Assembly: GCA_021397835.1 (NCBI GenBank)
Contig: JAJFZO010000575.1
Span: 1,803,001-1,867,000, forward strand
Reading direction: 5' to 3'
Length of the DNA: 64,000 nt
Source: Moringa oleifera
Lineage: Eukaryota; Streptophyta; Magnoliopsida; Brassicales; Moringaceae
Shown here piece after piece: positions 13,013 through 25,000 of this stretch (position 1 is its first letter; the number at the start of each line of letters is the position of its first letter). Below the pieces are notes generated by a model, which saw only the letters and a list, made by a program, of their open reading frames with translations, was not told the DNA's origin and did not search any database. The translations under genes and the position numbers were made by a program.

Positions 13013-14581
13013 TTGATATTGAGACACAAGTATGCTGAAGTTGTTGATCCACATGGCCTCTTAACTCACATTCCCTGCTTGTATCAACAGTTCTGTAGTC
13101 CATGTTATGCAAACCCAAGGCAGTTATCAGTCTAGGTATTATGTCTTCTCTATTTAAATTACTCAAGATCTCTCTTTTTTTATATGTAAAACAGCATTTG
13201 TTTGTGCAAGGTGCTCACACCTAATATCTACTTGTTTGTCAGGTTTTCAGATTGGTGGTTGTTTTACCAAGTGAAGAAAAGAGATAGCCTTGTTTTCTAG
13301 GTCATTCTGTTCAACTCTTTCTGATATGAATTGCAGCTAGAGTGATAGTTGCACATAGTTTTTTTCTTCCTGTTTCTGTACATAGGAAGAACATTTTCCT
13401 TTTGTCTTTTCTTTTTTGAATTTCTAAGACTGACCAATAATATATTATATGACCTCACTTTTATTCATCACCTCATTACATATGCCAAAGAGTGAAGGCT
13501 TTTGTTTCTTCAATTTTTTATTTAAAGACTGAAGTTATGTTGAGAACTCCCTGCTCTAGCTCATAATGAAAAATGCATATTCTGAAGATGTTAGGCCAGC
13601 ATCCAAAATTGGTTATACTACTATTTTCTTAATTTCTGTATCAGAAGTCAGATGCTACATGCCATCTGACATGGTACTTGAGAAACTGAAAAGTCACTTG
13701 GCAATTGACCTACCTTTATTTGTCGCACTTGTTTTTCTTTTCTTTATTTTGGACTGTTGAAGATAAAACTTTTATTCTTACAACAATCCCTAAGGCTAAT
13801 AGTCCAGTTGACAATAGAGAGTAACAATAACCGAGTCCGTAGTTGCAATAATTATGAAGGGTTTTAAGTTTGCTAAACGACGGCAATGAATAGAATCATG
13901 TGATGCTTGCACCAGCAGTATATTTTTGTCCTCAAATCAGGCAGCCTCACTTCCCTATTGTCTCTTCTGGTTTGCTTAGGCTGACTACGCCTTGCTAGCT
14001 GGTTGTTACCAAGCCAACCTCCTCTCCTCTGTATCCAATCTCCTGCATCCACTGCATTCCATTTGCTTCCCCAAGCCAACCTCTAATTCTCTCTGTCTGG
14101 GAGCTCCCTGCTCGACCGGCATGATTAAAGCCCTTCACTACGTGCAGAACTATCAAATTCTTGGTCAGGCATCATAAATCGTTCCAGCATAAATAAATCT
14201 CTGTAATCTGACTTCAAAATGAAGTCAGACAATGCATAAGATATGCCATGAAAAGCTATTACAAGAAAATCATTCCACTGCTGGTATTCCTGGTTTCAGG
14301 ACGTGAGGCATTAACTGAGAAAACTGGTTTGCTATTCGGCTAAACTAAGATTGGGCTTCTATCTTCATCCCATCTCCGGATGGCCCTTAAAAAATTTAGC
14401 GCACTCCGAGTCGGGTCCGGATCCGAGTCATGAAATGCCCATCCCAAGGGCCGACCTCTAGCTTCCGAACTCAAAAGATTCACCCACCCAACGAACCACC
14501 ACCAACCACCACTTGCCACCCATAAAATTCCTAAACCCAACCCTAAGTACCACCTCGAAAAGACAAAAGGAGAATTTCGAA
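13013..14581. other. Intergenic region between the SFH and trihelix genes
   Basis: The SFH 3'UTR is likely within the first few hundred bases. The segment at about 13950-14130 is less AT-rich but has no recognisable protein. A 9-bp perfect hairpin (TCTGACTTC, 5-nt loop, GAAGTCAGA) lies at 14207-14229. The trihelix leader (about 14350-14581) is C-rich. No gene was identified. Confidence 0.55.
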
Positions 14582-15484
14582 ATGTCAACTCCGTCACCAT
14601 CATCACCACCACTGTCTCCACCATCAACTTCAAGCCCCAAACCCGACCCGCTGACCACCACTTCCGCTGTTACAGCTGCCGTCAAAAAATCCCAACCCAT
14701 GCCCTGGACCCACCAAGAGACCATCCATCTCATCCAAGCCTACCAGGAGAAATGGTACTCCCTGAAGCGCGGCCAGCTTAAGGCCAGCCAGTGGGAGGAA
14801 GTTGCCGTCACGGTCACCGCTCGCTGTGGCTACGACTTCTCCCACCCCGCGAAGACCGCCACCCAGTGCCGCCACAAGATGGAGAAGCTCCGCAAGCGCT
14901 TCCGCGTCGAAAAGCAACGCTTCGGCGCTAACTCCTCCTGGCACTACTACCATCTCATGGACTCCCTCGAGCGAGGCCCCCTGCCCATCTCTGCCCGCCC
15001 ACTCGCTTTATTACCCTTCAGTGAAGAGGACACCCTCGGTTATAATTACGACGAACAAAACAATGAGGATGATGATGAAGAAGACGATGAGAGGTATAGC
15101 AAGTCCCGGAGTATTAATTATATACTCAGGAGGCCTAGTATTGTCAATAGGTTTGCAGGGAGTGGTGGGGGGTTCTCTGGGTTTAGGCAGACCCCAGAAA
15201 AGAAAAGGAAAGTTGAGAACGATGAGGAGGATGAGGAGGACGACAGGGGGAGAGGGAGAAGGGCGGGTTCCAACTTGGCTGCGGAGATTAGGGGTTTCGC
15301 GGAGAGGGTAATGGGTGTGGAGAGGAGGAAGATGGAAATGATAAGGGAGACCGAGAGGCGAAGAATGGAAATGGAGAATAAGCGAATCCAGATGATAATG
15401 GAATCTCAGAGGAAAGTGATTGATATGATTGAAAAGGCCTTTGGGTTGTCCCAGGAAAATTTGAAGATTGAGCAACAAGCTTGA
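14582..15484 (+). CDS. Trihelix transcription factor (ASIL/ENAP-like), intronless
   Basis: One 300-aa ORF. The ATG at 14582 was chosen because the only in-frame extension upstream begins with non-ATG codons. After a Pro/Ser/Thr-rich N-terminus (residues 1-40), a single trihelix (Myb/SANT-like) domain spans about residues 40-120, with the three expected tryptophans in PWTHQE, SQWEEVA and SSWHYY and the signature TATQCRHKMEKLRKRF. An acidic patch (NNEDDDEEDDE) and an SV40-like nuclear signal (KKRKVE) follow. The C-terminus is a long charged helix (ERRKMEMIRETERRRMEMEN) typical of this subfamily, probably for oligomerisation. ASIL-type relatives bind GT elements and repress embryonic or seed genes; that role is inferred. 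The first 430 nt are markedly GC-rich, unlike the AT-rich flanks. Position beside SFH and EAF1 matches my memory of Arabidopsis At3g24860. Confidence 0.9.
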   Translation: MSTPSPSSPPLSPPSTSSPKPDPLTTTSAVTAAVKKSQPMPWTHQETIHLIQAYQEKWYSLKRGQLKASQWEEVAVTVTARCGYDFSHPAKTATQCRHKMEKLRKRFRVEKQRFGANSSWHYYHLMDSLERGPLPISARPLALLPFSEEDTLGYNYDEQNNEDDDEEDDERYSKSRSINYILRRPSIVNRFAGSGGGFSGFRQTPEKKRKVENDEEDEEDDRGRGRRAGSNLAAEIRGFAERVMGVERRKMEMIRETERRRMEMENKRIQMIMESQRKVIDMIEKAFGLSQENLKIEQQA

Positions 15485-18400
15485 ACTATGAAGGTTTCAT
15501 GTTCTTGTTAGTAGTTAATCTTTTGAAAGACAATTTTCTCTTCTTGTTTTTTTTTTTAATCAAAGATGTTTAGTTTTAATAATTTGGAGTAGGGCTGAGG
15601 CAGTTGTATAGACATAACTGGAACCAACAAAATTGTGATTTCGGGTTGGTTACTCAATGAAGGAGTTCATTACCTCAGTTTCATCTCCTTTTCCACTTGC
15701 TTCTTCATTGATGGAAGAAGATCTAAAAACTTCCTATTTGTCCGCTAAATTTAACAGGTGGCACTGCTATATCGTATTGCATTTTCTGTGTGTTTTGCAG
15801 TTGCTGCAATGTACCCTGCCTTATGGTTCCCTCTGGCACTGGTAATGAACTGGTTTTTGCTTTAACTGTTGGCCCGTTTTCTTATTGGTGGTAATGCCAC
15901 CCTTATAGGTTAATATCCAAAGACATTGTCTAAAATCTTAATCTAATCCTGTCTTTGGATCTTGGAAGTATGATTTTTTTTTTTTTTTTTGTGTGTTGAC
16001 AACACGTCTTGATGCCATCTCTGTATTCACAGTCCTTTTGGAGGTATATAAACACAACCAGGCATAATTGTTTATCCTTTTTTTTTTTTGTTAATCCTAT
16101 ATTTTCAGAATGTTATCCAGGATTCTGTTTCTTTTATCAATGGCAGAGTAATGGTAATTTCTTTGTGACCCTTTTTCTTGTACTTTGTTTCATTTCCGTG
16201 TTTTTTTCTTCGAAGGAGTTGATAAAACCCCAACCAAGGTCAATCTTCGTCTGCAATGTTAGTTTGGAGTACCACCTCCAATTACCTTTGATGTAGCAAA
16301 CTGCACATTATTCAAGTAGGCCTTTGAAGTGACTTAATAGTGTAAAACTTACTCTGGAGGACTGCTTGACATATGTGTAACAGTGCTTGGGATTGTCAAA
16401 TACCTATTGACATGGTAGCCTAGGTATCAGGAGAGAATAAATGATTGTGAGTGTCAGTTGCTGTTCATTGATTCCACATCATGATATGATTGGCTGTCCT
16501 CAGGGTGATTGACTTGGTGCTAACCTGGGATATTTGCAGGCATGTCTCGAGTCTGCATTTCCTTGTCTCCTGTGTTGTAACTTTCAATGGAGGGAAATTG
16601 ATGTTTTGAGGCTGCTTGAGGAGCAACAGCCAACAGGTTAGTATAATGCTATGTCAGGTCTGTGAATTATCTTTAAGCCAGTTTAATGTATGAAGTGAAT
16701 TAAACATGCAGAGAGAGGAATAGCTGCTTGGAAACATACATAAGCCCGGGACTACTGGACGCAGTTAAAACGGGAAGAGTTGAGAAGTGAACTAATTGTG
16801 CAGTGGTGCATTTATGAGAGTATACAGAAGAAGATTCAAGAGACAGATGAGAATTGAAAGCAAAAGTTGAGCCAGTGGAAGATTCAGAATTTATGAATCA
16901 AATGTTTTGGTGTAAGTTTCACGGATTAATCCATCTAATCAAAAATAATTTGTTGATACATAAATGAGCAATAATAATTTGTAGATGTTTAATTCAGCAA
17001 TCCTATATGGTTCAAAGGTTAAAAACATTGCAGACTCCAAGCTACTGGAATCAGAAAATTGAGAGAACTCAGTTGAAAGGGACATCAAAGGCAAAGAAAA
17101 CATTAGATGAGGCACTGAGATGTCCTCGATATCACAATTGCTCACATATGCTAATCAGGCAAAGCCTGTGAATTTATGGCTTCTGATGGTTCTTTCAATA
17201 TCTCTATGGAACTCAGATCCAAGAGACTGTTTTATCCCTAAGGAACCTGTTGTCACATCAAATATATAATAGTGAAAGTTGATTCTTTGGGTTTTAGTTG
17301 GTGGATCATGACCAACAAAGCAACAGAACAGAGCTCCTTCAATGGCTTTATGGATTTGTGAAAAGGCCTTGGTAGAACTCAAATTTCAGGGAGAATATAT
17401 TTACAGCGAAATCTATGCTCTCCATTTCCAAGAATCTTATGGAGAACTGTTGCGGAAAATATAATTTAAGTCACCTCCCCGAAATTATTTTTCTGGTTTT
17501 GACTAATACAAAGGTTAACAGTACTTCCAACTTACAGCTATTCTGAGTTATTGATGATCTTTCATCCTCCAACAAGAGCCAAGGGACCAACCATAAGTCC
17601 ATCAAAAAGCCAGTGTTTGACATGGTTGGGGCTAGGAAAATAAAGGATTCCATAGTTATGCCTGTTAAGACAGTATACACGCTTTACAGAGATCAGACAG
17701 ACCATAATAATGCCCAGAGAGGTACTTTTGATTATGCCATCACTCACTGATCCAAATGACAGTACTCTGCATCCAGTTTTAATCTGAATATTGCAAAGGA
17801 ACCATGGTGTTTGAACTATCACTCATGGTCATGTCATGCTGTAGACATAATGAAGTAACAATTTAGGTGAAGTAACAATTTAGGCAAACTCTCAGGAAAC
17901 AGATGCCAGCATGCAGTGCAGTTTTTTGTGCTCTCCTGGAAAAGAAACAACAATTTAAGTAAATTCGCTAAAGCAGAGAAAACCAAATTATCTGTAAAAC
18001 ATATTCAAGGCAATACTCCAGAGTCCGTAACATCTAGACAGGCCCCAGATTCTTTCCCGTACAGGCTGTTCTGCTTTAAGTGTATCCAGTGAACAGGAAA
18101 TAAATTGGAGAAAAGAAAAACACAAACAAAAACAACAATGTAATACTTTTCTGCTTTATGCGTATCCGGTGAACAGGAAATAAATTGGAGAAAAGAAAAA
18201 CACAAACAAAAACATCAATGAATTGACTTACAAGATCCAAACCTGTGTTTGACTGCAATTTTCAGTTCTGCCACAACTTAGGCACTGAAGCAGCGATACA
18301 TTGACAAATGACAAGGTCCTGCAGAATGTGTAAAAACATCCAAACTGATCTACTCAATCCCAAAGGCTCACGCCTCAATATATACATATCAAGGAACAGA

Positions 18401-18895
18401 TCAGTCGCTAAAGCTAGCTGGGTTCAAGAGATGCACTTTCACTAAATACAATAACTCCATAGAGGCCCAATGCAGTGACATATGCTAATCACTTCAATAT
18501 GGTTGACGATTATACACCAGAAAGAAACCTTATATTCACAAAATTTTCAAAGGCTTTTGCCTGTAACAATGATTGCTACCCACTTGATCTTAAAGGTAAT
18601 AATACATGCACTAAGCTACTGGGGCAAAAAGGAATGGGCCCCCTCTGCCCATGCAAAGGAAGCCAGAGGAAAAGGGTAAAAAAGGTACAAGACATGGGAG
18701 ACAAGACTCCTGTACACATACCTCTATATCTTGTCTCTGTTCTCCCAAATTCTAAACCAGTGGTAATTTACATGATTACCCAAAAAGGTACAATGGCCCA
18801 CCAATATATCTTCTGGGAACTAAGAACCCAGCCTACCAAAAAGGATCATCACCTCCTTGGACATTGCGATCCCCTCATGGAATAACCAGCTTCAT
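15485..18895. other. Region between the trihelix gene and the distal 3'UTR of EAF1
   Basis: The interval begins with the trihelix 3'UTR (plus strand) and ends with the likely distal 3'UTR of EAF1 (minus strand, about 18400-18895). Between about 15600 and 17900 there are only short ORFs with no family resemblance. Several splice-like junctions occur around 16550-16930, but I could not build a transcript. The 136-codon ORF on the plus strand at 18475-18885 is antisense to the EAF1 3'UTR and looks non-coding. Confidence 0.5.
18069..18220. repeat. Tandem duplication, two 72-bp copies with 80-bp period
   Basis: Copies at 18069-18140 and 18149-18220 match except for about four substitutions. Both start TTCTGCTTTA and end in AACAAAAACA(A/T)CAATG. 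They are separated by 8 bp. They lie downstream of EAF1 on the minus strand, with no sign of coding content. Confidence 0.9.
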
Positions 18896-19161
18896 CTGCA
18901 TATAACCCATGTTTGACTTAGTTTCTTTCTGCTTCAAAGATAAGCCAATATAAGTCACATACATCTTCAATCCTAATGTGAAAAACTGGGATCACCACGT
19001 TTACTGCATAAAGCTTTCGATTACTGATAGAAATAAAAGAATTTTCCCTACTAATGCCAACTTATCATTTCAACTTATATATGCGGCCATAAATTTCATA
19101 TCAATTAAGAACATTATGCCACATGATATTTCAATTGCTGGTAACTACATCGGAAATCTAC
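18896..19161 (-). other. Probable 3'UTR intron of EAF1
   Basis: On the minus strand the sequence after the EAF1 stop contains a good donor (ACAG|GTAGAT, exon ending at 19162), and a good acceptor (TATATGCAG, next exon from 18895) lies 266 nt on. The splice junction would be 84 nt downstream of the stop codon, beyond the roughly 50-55 nt limit normally associated with nonsense-mediated decay. Support is from splice consensus only. Confidence 0.4.
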
Positions 19162-19245
19162 CTGTATACTGTTGTCACAAGGGCGGGCAAAGCCAACACT
19201 AGCAGGAGCGGCTGCTTGCAGAGCTGCTCGATTCAGTAGACTGTT

Positions 19246-21990
19246 TCATTCCACCTTAGAGTTAGAGGGCCTGATATACAAACTGCCTGATGCTGGTTGT
19301 AAATGTTGCACTTGTTGATGCGGCTGCTGCTGCGGTGATTGCTGCAGATCTTGCTGTGGTAACTGCTGTTCTGGAGGCTGGTAGTGTTGTTGTGGAGGAG
19401 GTGCAGACTGTTGCAGCTGTGGCTGCTGCTGCCACTGTGCCCCAGCATTATGCCCATGAGAGGGTAAACCACCTGATAACTGCCTCTGGCCTAACCCTTG
19501 GCTGACAGATGGTACTGGATCAATCCCGGCTGCATTTGTAAGTGATGCACTAGCAATGGATCCCACTTTGGTTGTTGTATTTGGCATGCCAGAATCAAAA
19601 ATGGATTCTGATGCTTTCCATTGAGAAGTACAGGCGGAAGCAACAATTGGGACCACGTTGGCTGAATCAATAGAGGCCTGAGACACTGGCATGGTTGCAC
19701 TAGTGCCCATTGGGGAAGCATTATTCAGCAGTTGAGGGTCCACTGGGGTTTGATCGATTTGAGACTTGCTTAATGGGTCAGGGTTCCCGTGACGATTCTG
19801 TTGAAGCATTCTCTGAGCAGCTGGTTGAGTTTGGTTGACCTGTTTTTGTTGTGGCTGTCCCTGTAGCTGCAAATGCTGGTGATTAGGAGCCGAAATTGCA
19901 GACAAACCAGATTGATGCGCAGATGGTGGAACCTGGCCTTGAGAACTGTTATCTGAATGTGAAGGCATCTGCTGAACTTGCTTTGATGAAGGTGTTGTGC
20001 CAGAAAATGCCTTCTGCTGTGGCTGGGAATGATTTGAGGATTGTGGAGGAATCAATGGCTTAGATGGTTGAACTGGGTTTATGCCAGACCCAGAATATAA
20101 ACCTTGACCTTGCATCAAGTGCATAATCTGCTCTCCCTTCTCTGCAGCCTGGTTTCCTGGGACCATAGAAAGACCATTCAGATGCGATGGATCAACAGAG
20201 AGGTTCTGATGCACCACCATGTTCCCTCTTCCCATTCCCTTCAAAAGTTTAGCCTGCTGTTGAGAATGTGTTTGTTGCCGTTGTTGAGGATGGTGCCTGC
20301 CAGATTGTTGAAACTGCTGCTGCTGCTGTGGCTGTCGCTGCCGTTGCTTGCCCATCTGATTAGTCAACCCAGGAGCACCAGACTGAGGGTTCCGGCCAAG
20401 CCCATGAGGAGGCAAGTGATGTTTCTGCTGGTGCTGCAAAGACATAGGTGTCATTGGAGAAGATGCTGTAACAGGGGCAAGTGACACCGGCTGTGATGAA
20501 GTCTGTGATTGAATTTGAGAACTATTTTGCAGAGAAGATGACATAGGAAGCTGGGACTGTGGTTGGACATGTGGAATCAAAGCACCAGATGCTGCAAACT
20601 GTTGCTGCTGCGGTTGCTGCTGCTGCTGTTGTTGCTGTAGATACCGCTGATGCATTTGCCTATCTTTCACCAGGCGGATTCCATAAGCTTGTTGCTGTGG
20701 TCCAGTAGCATGACCGGCGCCCTGAAGATGTGGGTGATGTGAGTTGCTCATTGAATGCGACTGTTGAGGGGAAATTTGGTGCTGCTGCTGAGAATGGCCA
20801 GGATACGTCTGAACAGGCGGGGAAGTTGTCTGATTAGGAAAGGCAGAACTCAACCCATTAAATGCAGGAATTCCTTGGCTGCTGCCTTGTGTGACCTCCA
20901 TCTGGAGCTCTTGTACCATCAATTGCCTTTGATGTTCCGGATTACTCCCAGGCTACAACAAAAAAGAAGTCATCGTAAGCTAAAATTCCTTACACGCTAC
21001 CGCTGTAGTATATACATACAAATTATATTGCAAAAACATCAATGACAATTTGAAAAGTCCGATGTGAACAGCGTGTAAAAAAAGATGTAAATGCTAAATT
21101 CCAACCAACTTCCCAATTCACAGTTTAGAACTAAGGATGAGAAAAAGAGGTTATCAGGATTTACACAAAAATATCTAAGAACCAGGCTTCTTTCGCCAAC
21201 GAGCCAACACCACCAAGCCCAAGCTCTTTTCGGGAGGGTGAGGACCAGTTTTAAATCTATTGGATCAACCAAATCATCTGACCAAAAATCCTACAAATAC
21301 TACTTATCTCTTTCTTTTAGTAATAATGAACAAAATAACAAGATAATAATGTACAATTCTAGTCAATTGATTGATAAAAGCAGCCTAGAAAGTAAAAACC
21401 CACCCGTATCATTTGTATAGATTCACGAGACCTCAGCATAGAGTTTCCTTGACCAGAAGCAGCTCCTGAGTGCATACTCACAGGGCTTGGCATCCCCACC
21501 ATACCAGAGGACAGCATGCTACTAGAATTCATCATTGTCGATGAGGCCATTCCTTGAAAACCTGGTCTTGACATTGGCATGCCTCTATTCACCCCACACA
21601 TCATGCCCATACCATTTCCACCAGGTACCACACGAACACCACGATCAGGTCTAGAAACAGCCCCAGGAACGGACAAGTTGGACTGTTGCATGTTTCTACC
21701 AGATAACATTTGGTTATATTGCTGCATTCTATGCTGCTCATCGACTGGTAAAGATGCTCTGGGGACATTGTATCTAGCATCCCGGAGAATAAATATCACA
21801 AACCAGCATGCCAGATAAAAAAAATGAAAACATGAACTATATCACAATGCAAAATCAAGCTAGATATGTGAAATATAAAAACATACAAATATGTACAAGC
21901 ATGTGCATGCATCCACACAGAATCAAAACTTGAAAGAAAAAAAAATGAATGTTAAGCTTGAAGTGCACAGACAGTAACACATGTGCAATA

Positions 21991-22028
<38 letters not shown>

Positions 22029-25000
22029 AAAAGATGCAAATATATACCTACGCACAGCTAAACAAAAATTCATACAGGCCCAAACATAAAGATAGATACG
22101 AGTAACCAACACGATATTTTTAGCACACTACCTGACTGAGTTATTTAGTGGACCAGATGCTGAGGACAAGTTACTACCAAGAATCATAGCGGAAGATCCC
22201 TGTAGTGAGGAATTTGCTCCAGAAGGAGGAAGTATAGATGCCACAGCTCCCTGGTTGGATATTGCTAAACCACTAGAATGAGAACCCTGATACCCGATGG
22301 GAAGGACATCTTGACTTGATGCCATTGCATCACAAATATCAAGGGGCCTTCATCCAAAACATAAGATAAGACATCAGAACTGTATGAGGTCAACAACATG
22401 CCCCCATTAATATGAACAAGGCACCAAAACTTACGTTAAAACACCTCCATTCAGGTTATTCGGACAGACTTGCGAAAGAGCCATAACATGAGAATTGTGA
22501 ACTGGTCCTATTTGTTTGGGTTCCTGGTTATCATTCTTTACAAAATATACATAAACACAAAAAGCATGGTAAGGAAAGATTCAGAAACAGCAAGGTCACC
22601 TTAAAACAGAAATCAAGATGCTTTTGTGTCTTTAGTCTATTGTCCCTGATATCAATACAATATTCCATTTCTGTTCAAACTTCTCTGCTGCCACAATGGC
22701 TTAGCAGCACACATGCTCCTAAATTTAGCAGGAATTGGTCTAGAAAAGCCAAACCCAGCCACACAATCTAAAGGCCACACGATAAACAAATGCAATTGCT
22801 TTGATAAATTAGATCAAAAGTAATTCGAAGGCTACAATCACACATCAAACCAAGTTGACATAAATCAATGAGCTATGACATTCCATTCCACAAAGGAAAA
22901 AGTCTAATCACTGAACAAGATAGGTACTTTAGTTTCAGAAAACACATGTAAATATGAGCATGTGCAGCAGATAAGAGGTTGCCTGCAGGATGAAAGAGAA
23001 TGGTTTTTTCATGTCAAAGCTAGCATCAAAACTTCAATGTGATATGGAATGACTAAAGAAAAAGAACTGAGTGAAATTGCACTATAATTTAAATGTTCAC
23101 AATCAGACCGATAAAAAAACTGCAGAGACAATATAACTAGCACCAGCATTTGGAACTAGACATAAAAGTAAAGTCCACTAAAATCTGTGAACAAACCTGA
23201 CTCCTCCGGTAGTGCTGCTTTTTGCCAATCATAATGATCTTCTCAAAATGTGACTTGAGGGTATCCTCCTCCATTGGCCCTTGCAAACGTTGAAACAATT
23301 GTCTGGCACTTCCCTGCATAACGAGCAGCAATTTGAACCAACCAAATCAGCAATTAGCTTGCTATGGGACAAACATCAGATCAATGCAGCACATCCACTA
23401 TATTGTTAGAAAGCCAGGGAAAAGAGGTCATGGGAAAGAAAAACCTTTGGAATGCCAGGCAATGTAGATGGGTAAGACTGAGAAGACCCTGAATCTTCAG
23501 CACTATCAGCCCCATCACCAGCACCTCTATCCATTAGAATTTTGTGACGCTCCTTGCAGTCCTTAGGCTTGCGGTATATACACTGATATGTCAAGAAAGT
23601 CAATCAGATTGGAGTTAAAGATGGAACAGAGGATGCATAATATATTTCACCTTCTAAAGTGTCAGAAAACAAACAAGATAGCCCCAAATAAAAATAAATA
23701 AGTGAAAAACAATATATGACACTTCCCCAAGAACGAACAACTCAGTGTGACCCAGAGAATTACAGGAGAAGCTTGAAAAGAGATTTCAACCACACCTACT
23801 AACCTTAAATTGAAGGGTGCTGTTTATGGCATCACTCACAAGCTCCCAATTGGGACCCATATCATGCACGAGAACAACAAGTGCCTAGAGATAGCAATTC
23901 ACGTTTTATGTATTTACTCAAAACTATAACAACAATCAAACGAAATAACATGTTGAAGGAAAATAATAAAGTCAAAGATGAAAACCTGATCTTCAAATAG
24001 TGACCATGGACTTCCAGAGCCAGGCTGGCTAGAAGAAATCTACAGAGAAAATAAAGGTTCAAGTTCGTAGAACAAAATACTTTAAAATGAGTGAAGAAAA
24101 ATAAAGTCCGCAAGTTAATGAGCCACCAACAAAAGATACCTTCAGTGCTTTAGCTTTTCTGCCCCTATCGCGGCCACCAATTAATTTAATAAATTTGTTG
24201 GGGTTGGACATATTACTCATTTGGGATGCCACCGGAGAAGGAATGGACCCAGTAATAGGTGCAATATTGTCAAAAGTATTATCAAGCGACTGCTTCATTA
24301 TCTTGGGCTTCTTCACGTTGTGCTGCCCGTATAAGCCTTAAGACATGAAAATTGGAAAGGTCAAGATGAAAATGGACCGCTAAGTTTGTCTGCCAAACTA
24401 CACAGTCAAGCAAATACGAGAAGAAAAGAACTTTACCACCCATACCATTTGAATCAAAATTATGACTCTCCAATCTCTTTTTTGAATGATCTCTCTGCAA
24501 ATGAAAGGAAGCATGAAGAATTATTTACTGTTTTAGAATAGCAGTTTCTCCCCGCAAGTTACAACCATTTTAAATTGTTTCATCAATTAGATGTATGCCT
24601 GCATAAAACCTGTTAATGACAGGCGAGTGATATATATTCAACCCACCCATCCCCTAGCATTCAAAAAATAATTTAATATGACATATATAGTTTCTGGATT
24701 CAGCTCTCATAACAGGTCATATGTGACATAAAGAGGTAAACATGCAAAGTGCCAAGAAGTTCCACAAGGAGCCATTAAATTCTTCATACTCAGCAACAAG
24801 AAATAATTTGCAAAACTATTTGAAGCAAACCCTACCAGGGGCAGAACAGGAAGGAAAATGCAGCTCTCACATTAAGCAGCTATTCTAGTCAACAAAAGAA
24901 AACTTACCTGTTCATTAAGAATGGTTGAATCCAACTGCCAACCCTGCTCAAACGCAGAACCCTGCAACCAAAATACAGGCAACTTAACAAGGAATACATA

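Noticed and set aside
15011..15478. 155-codon minus-strand ORF opposite the trihelix gene
   Set aside because: It is complementary to the acidic and helical C-terminal part of the trihelix protein; composition alone explains it.
18475..18885. 136-codon ORF on the plus strand downstream of EAF1
   Set aside because: It is antisense to the likely EAF1 3'UTR exon, matches no known family and has no promoter or splice support.
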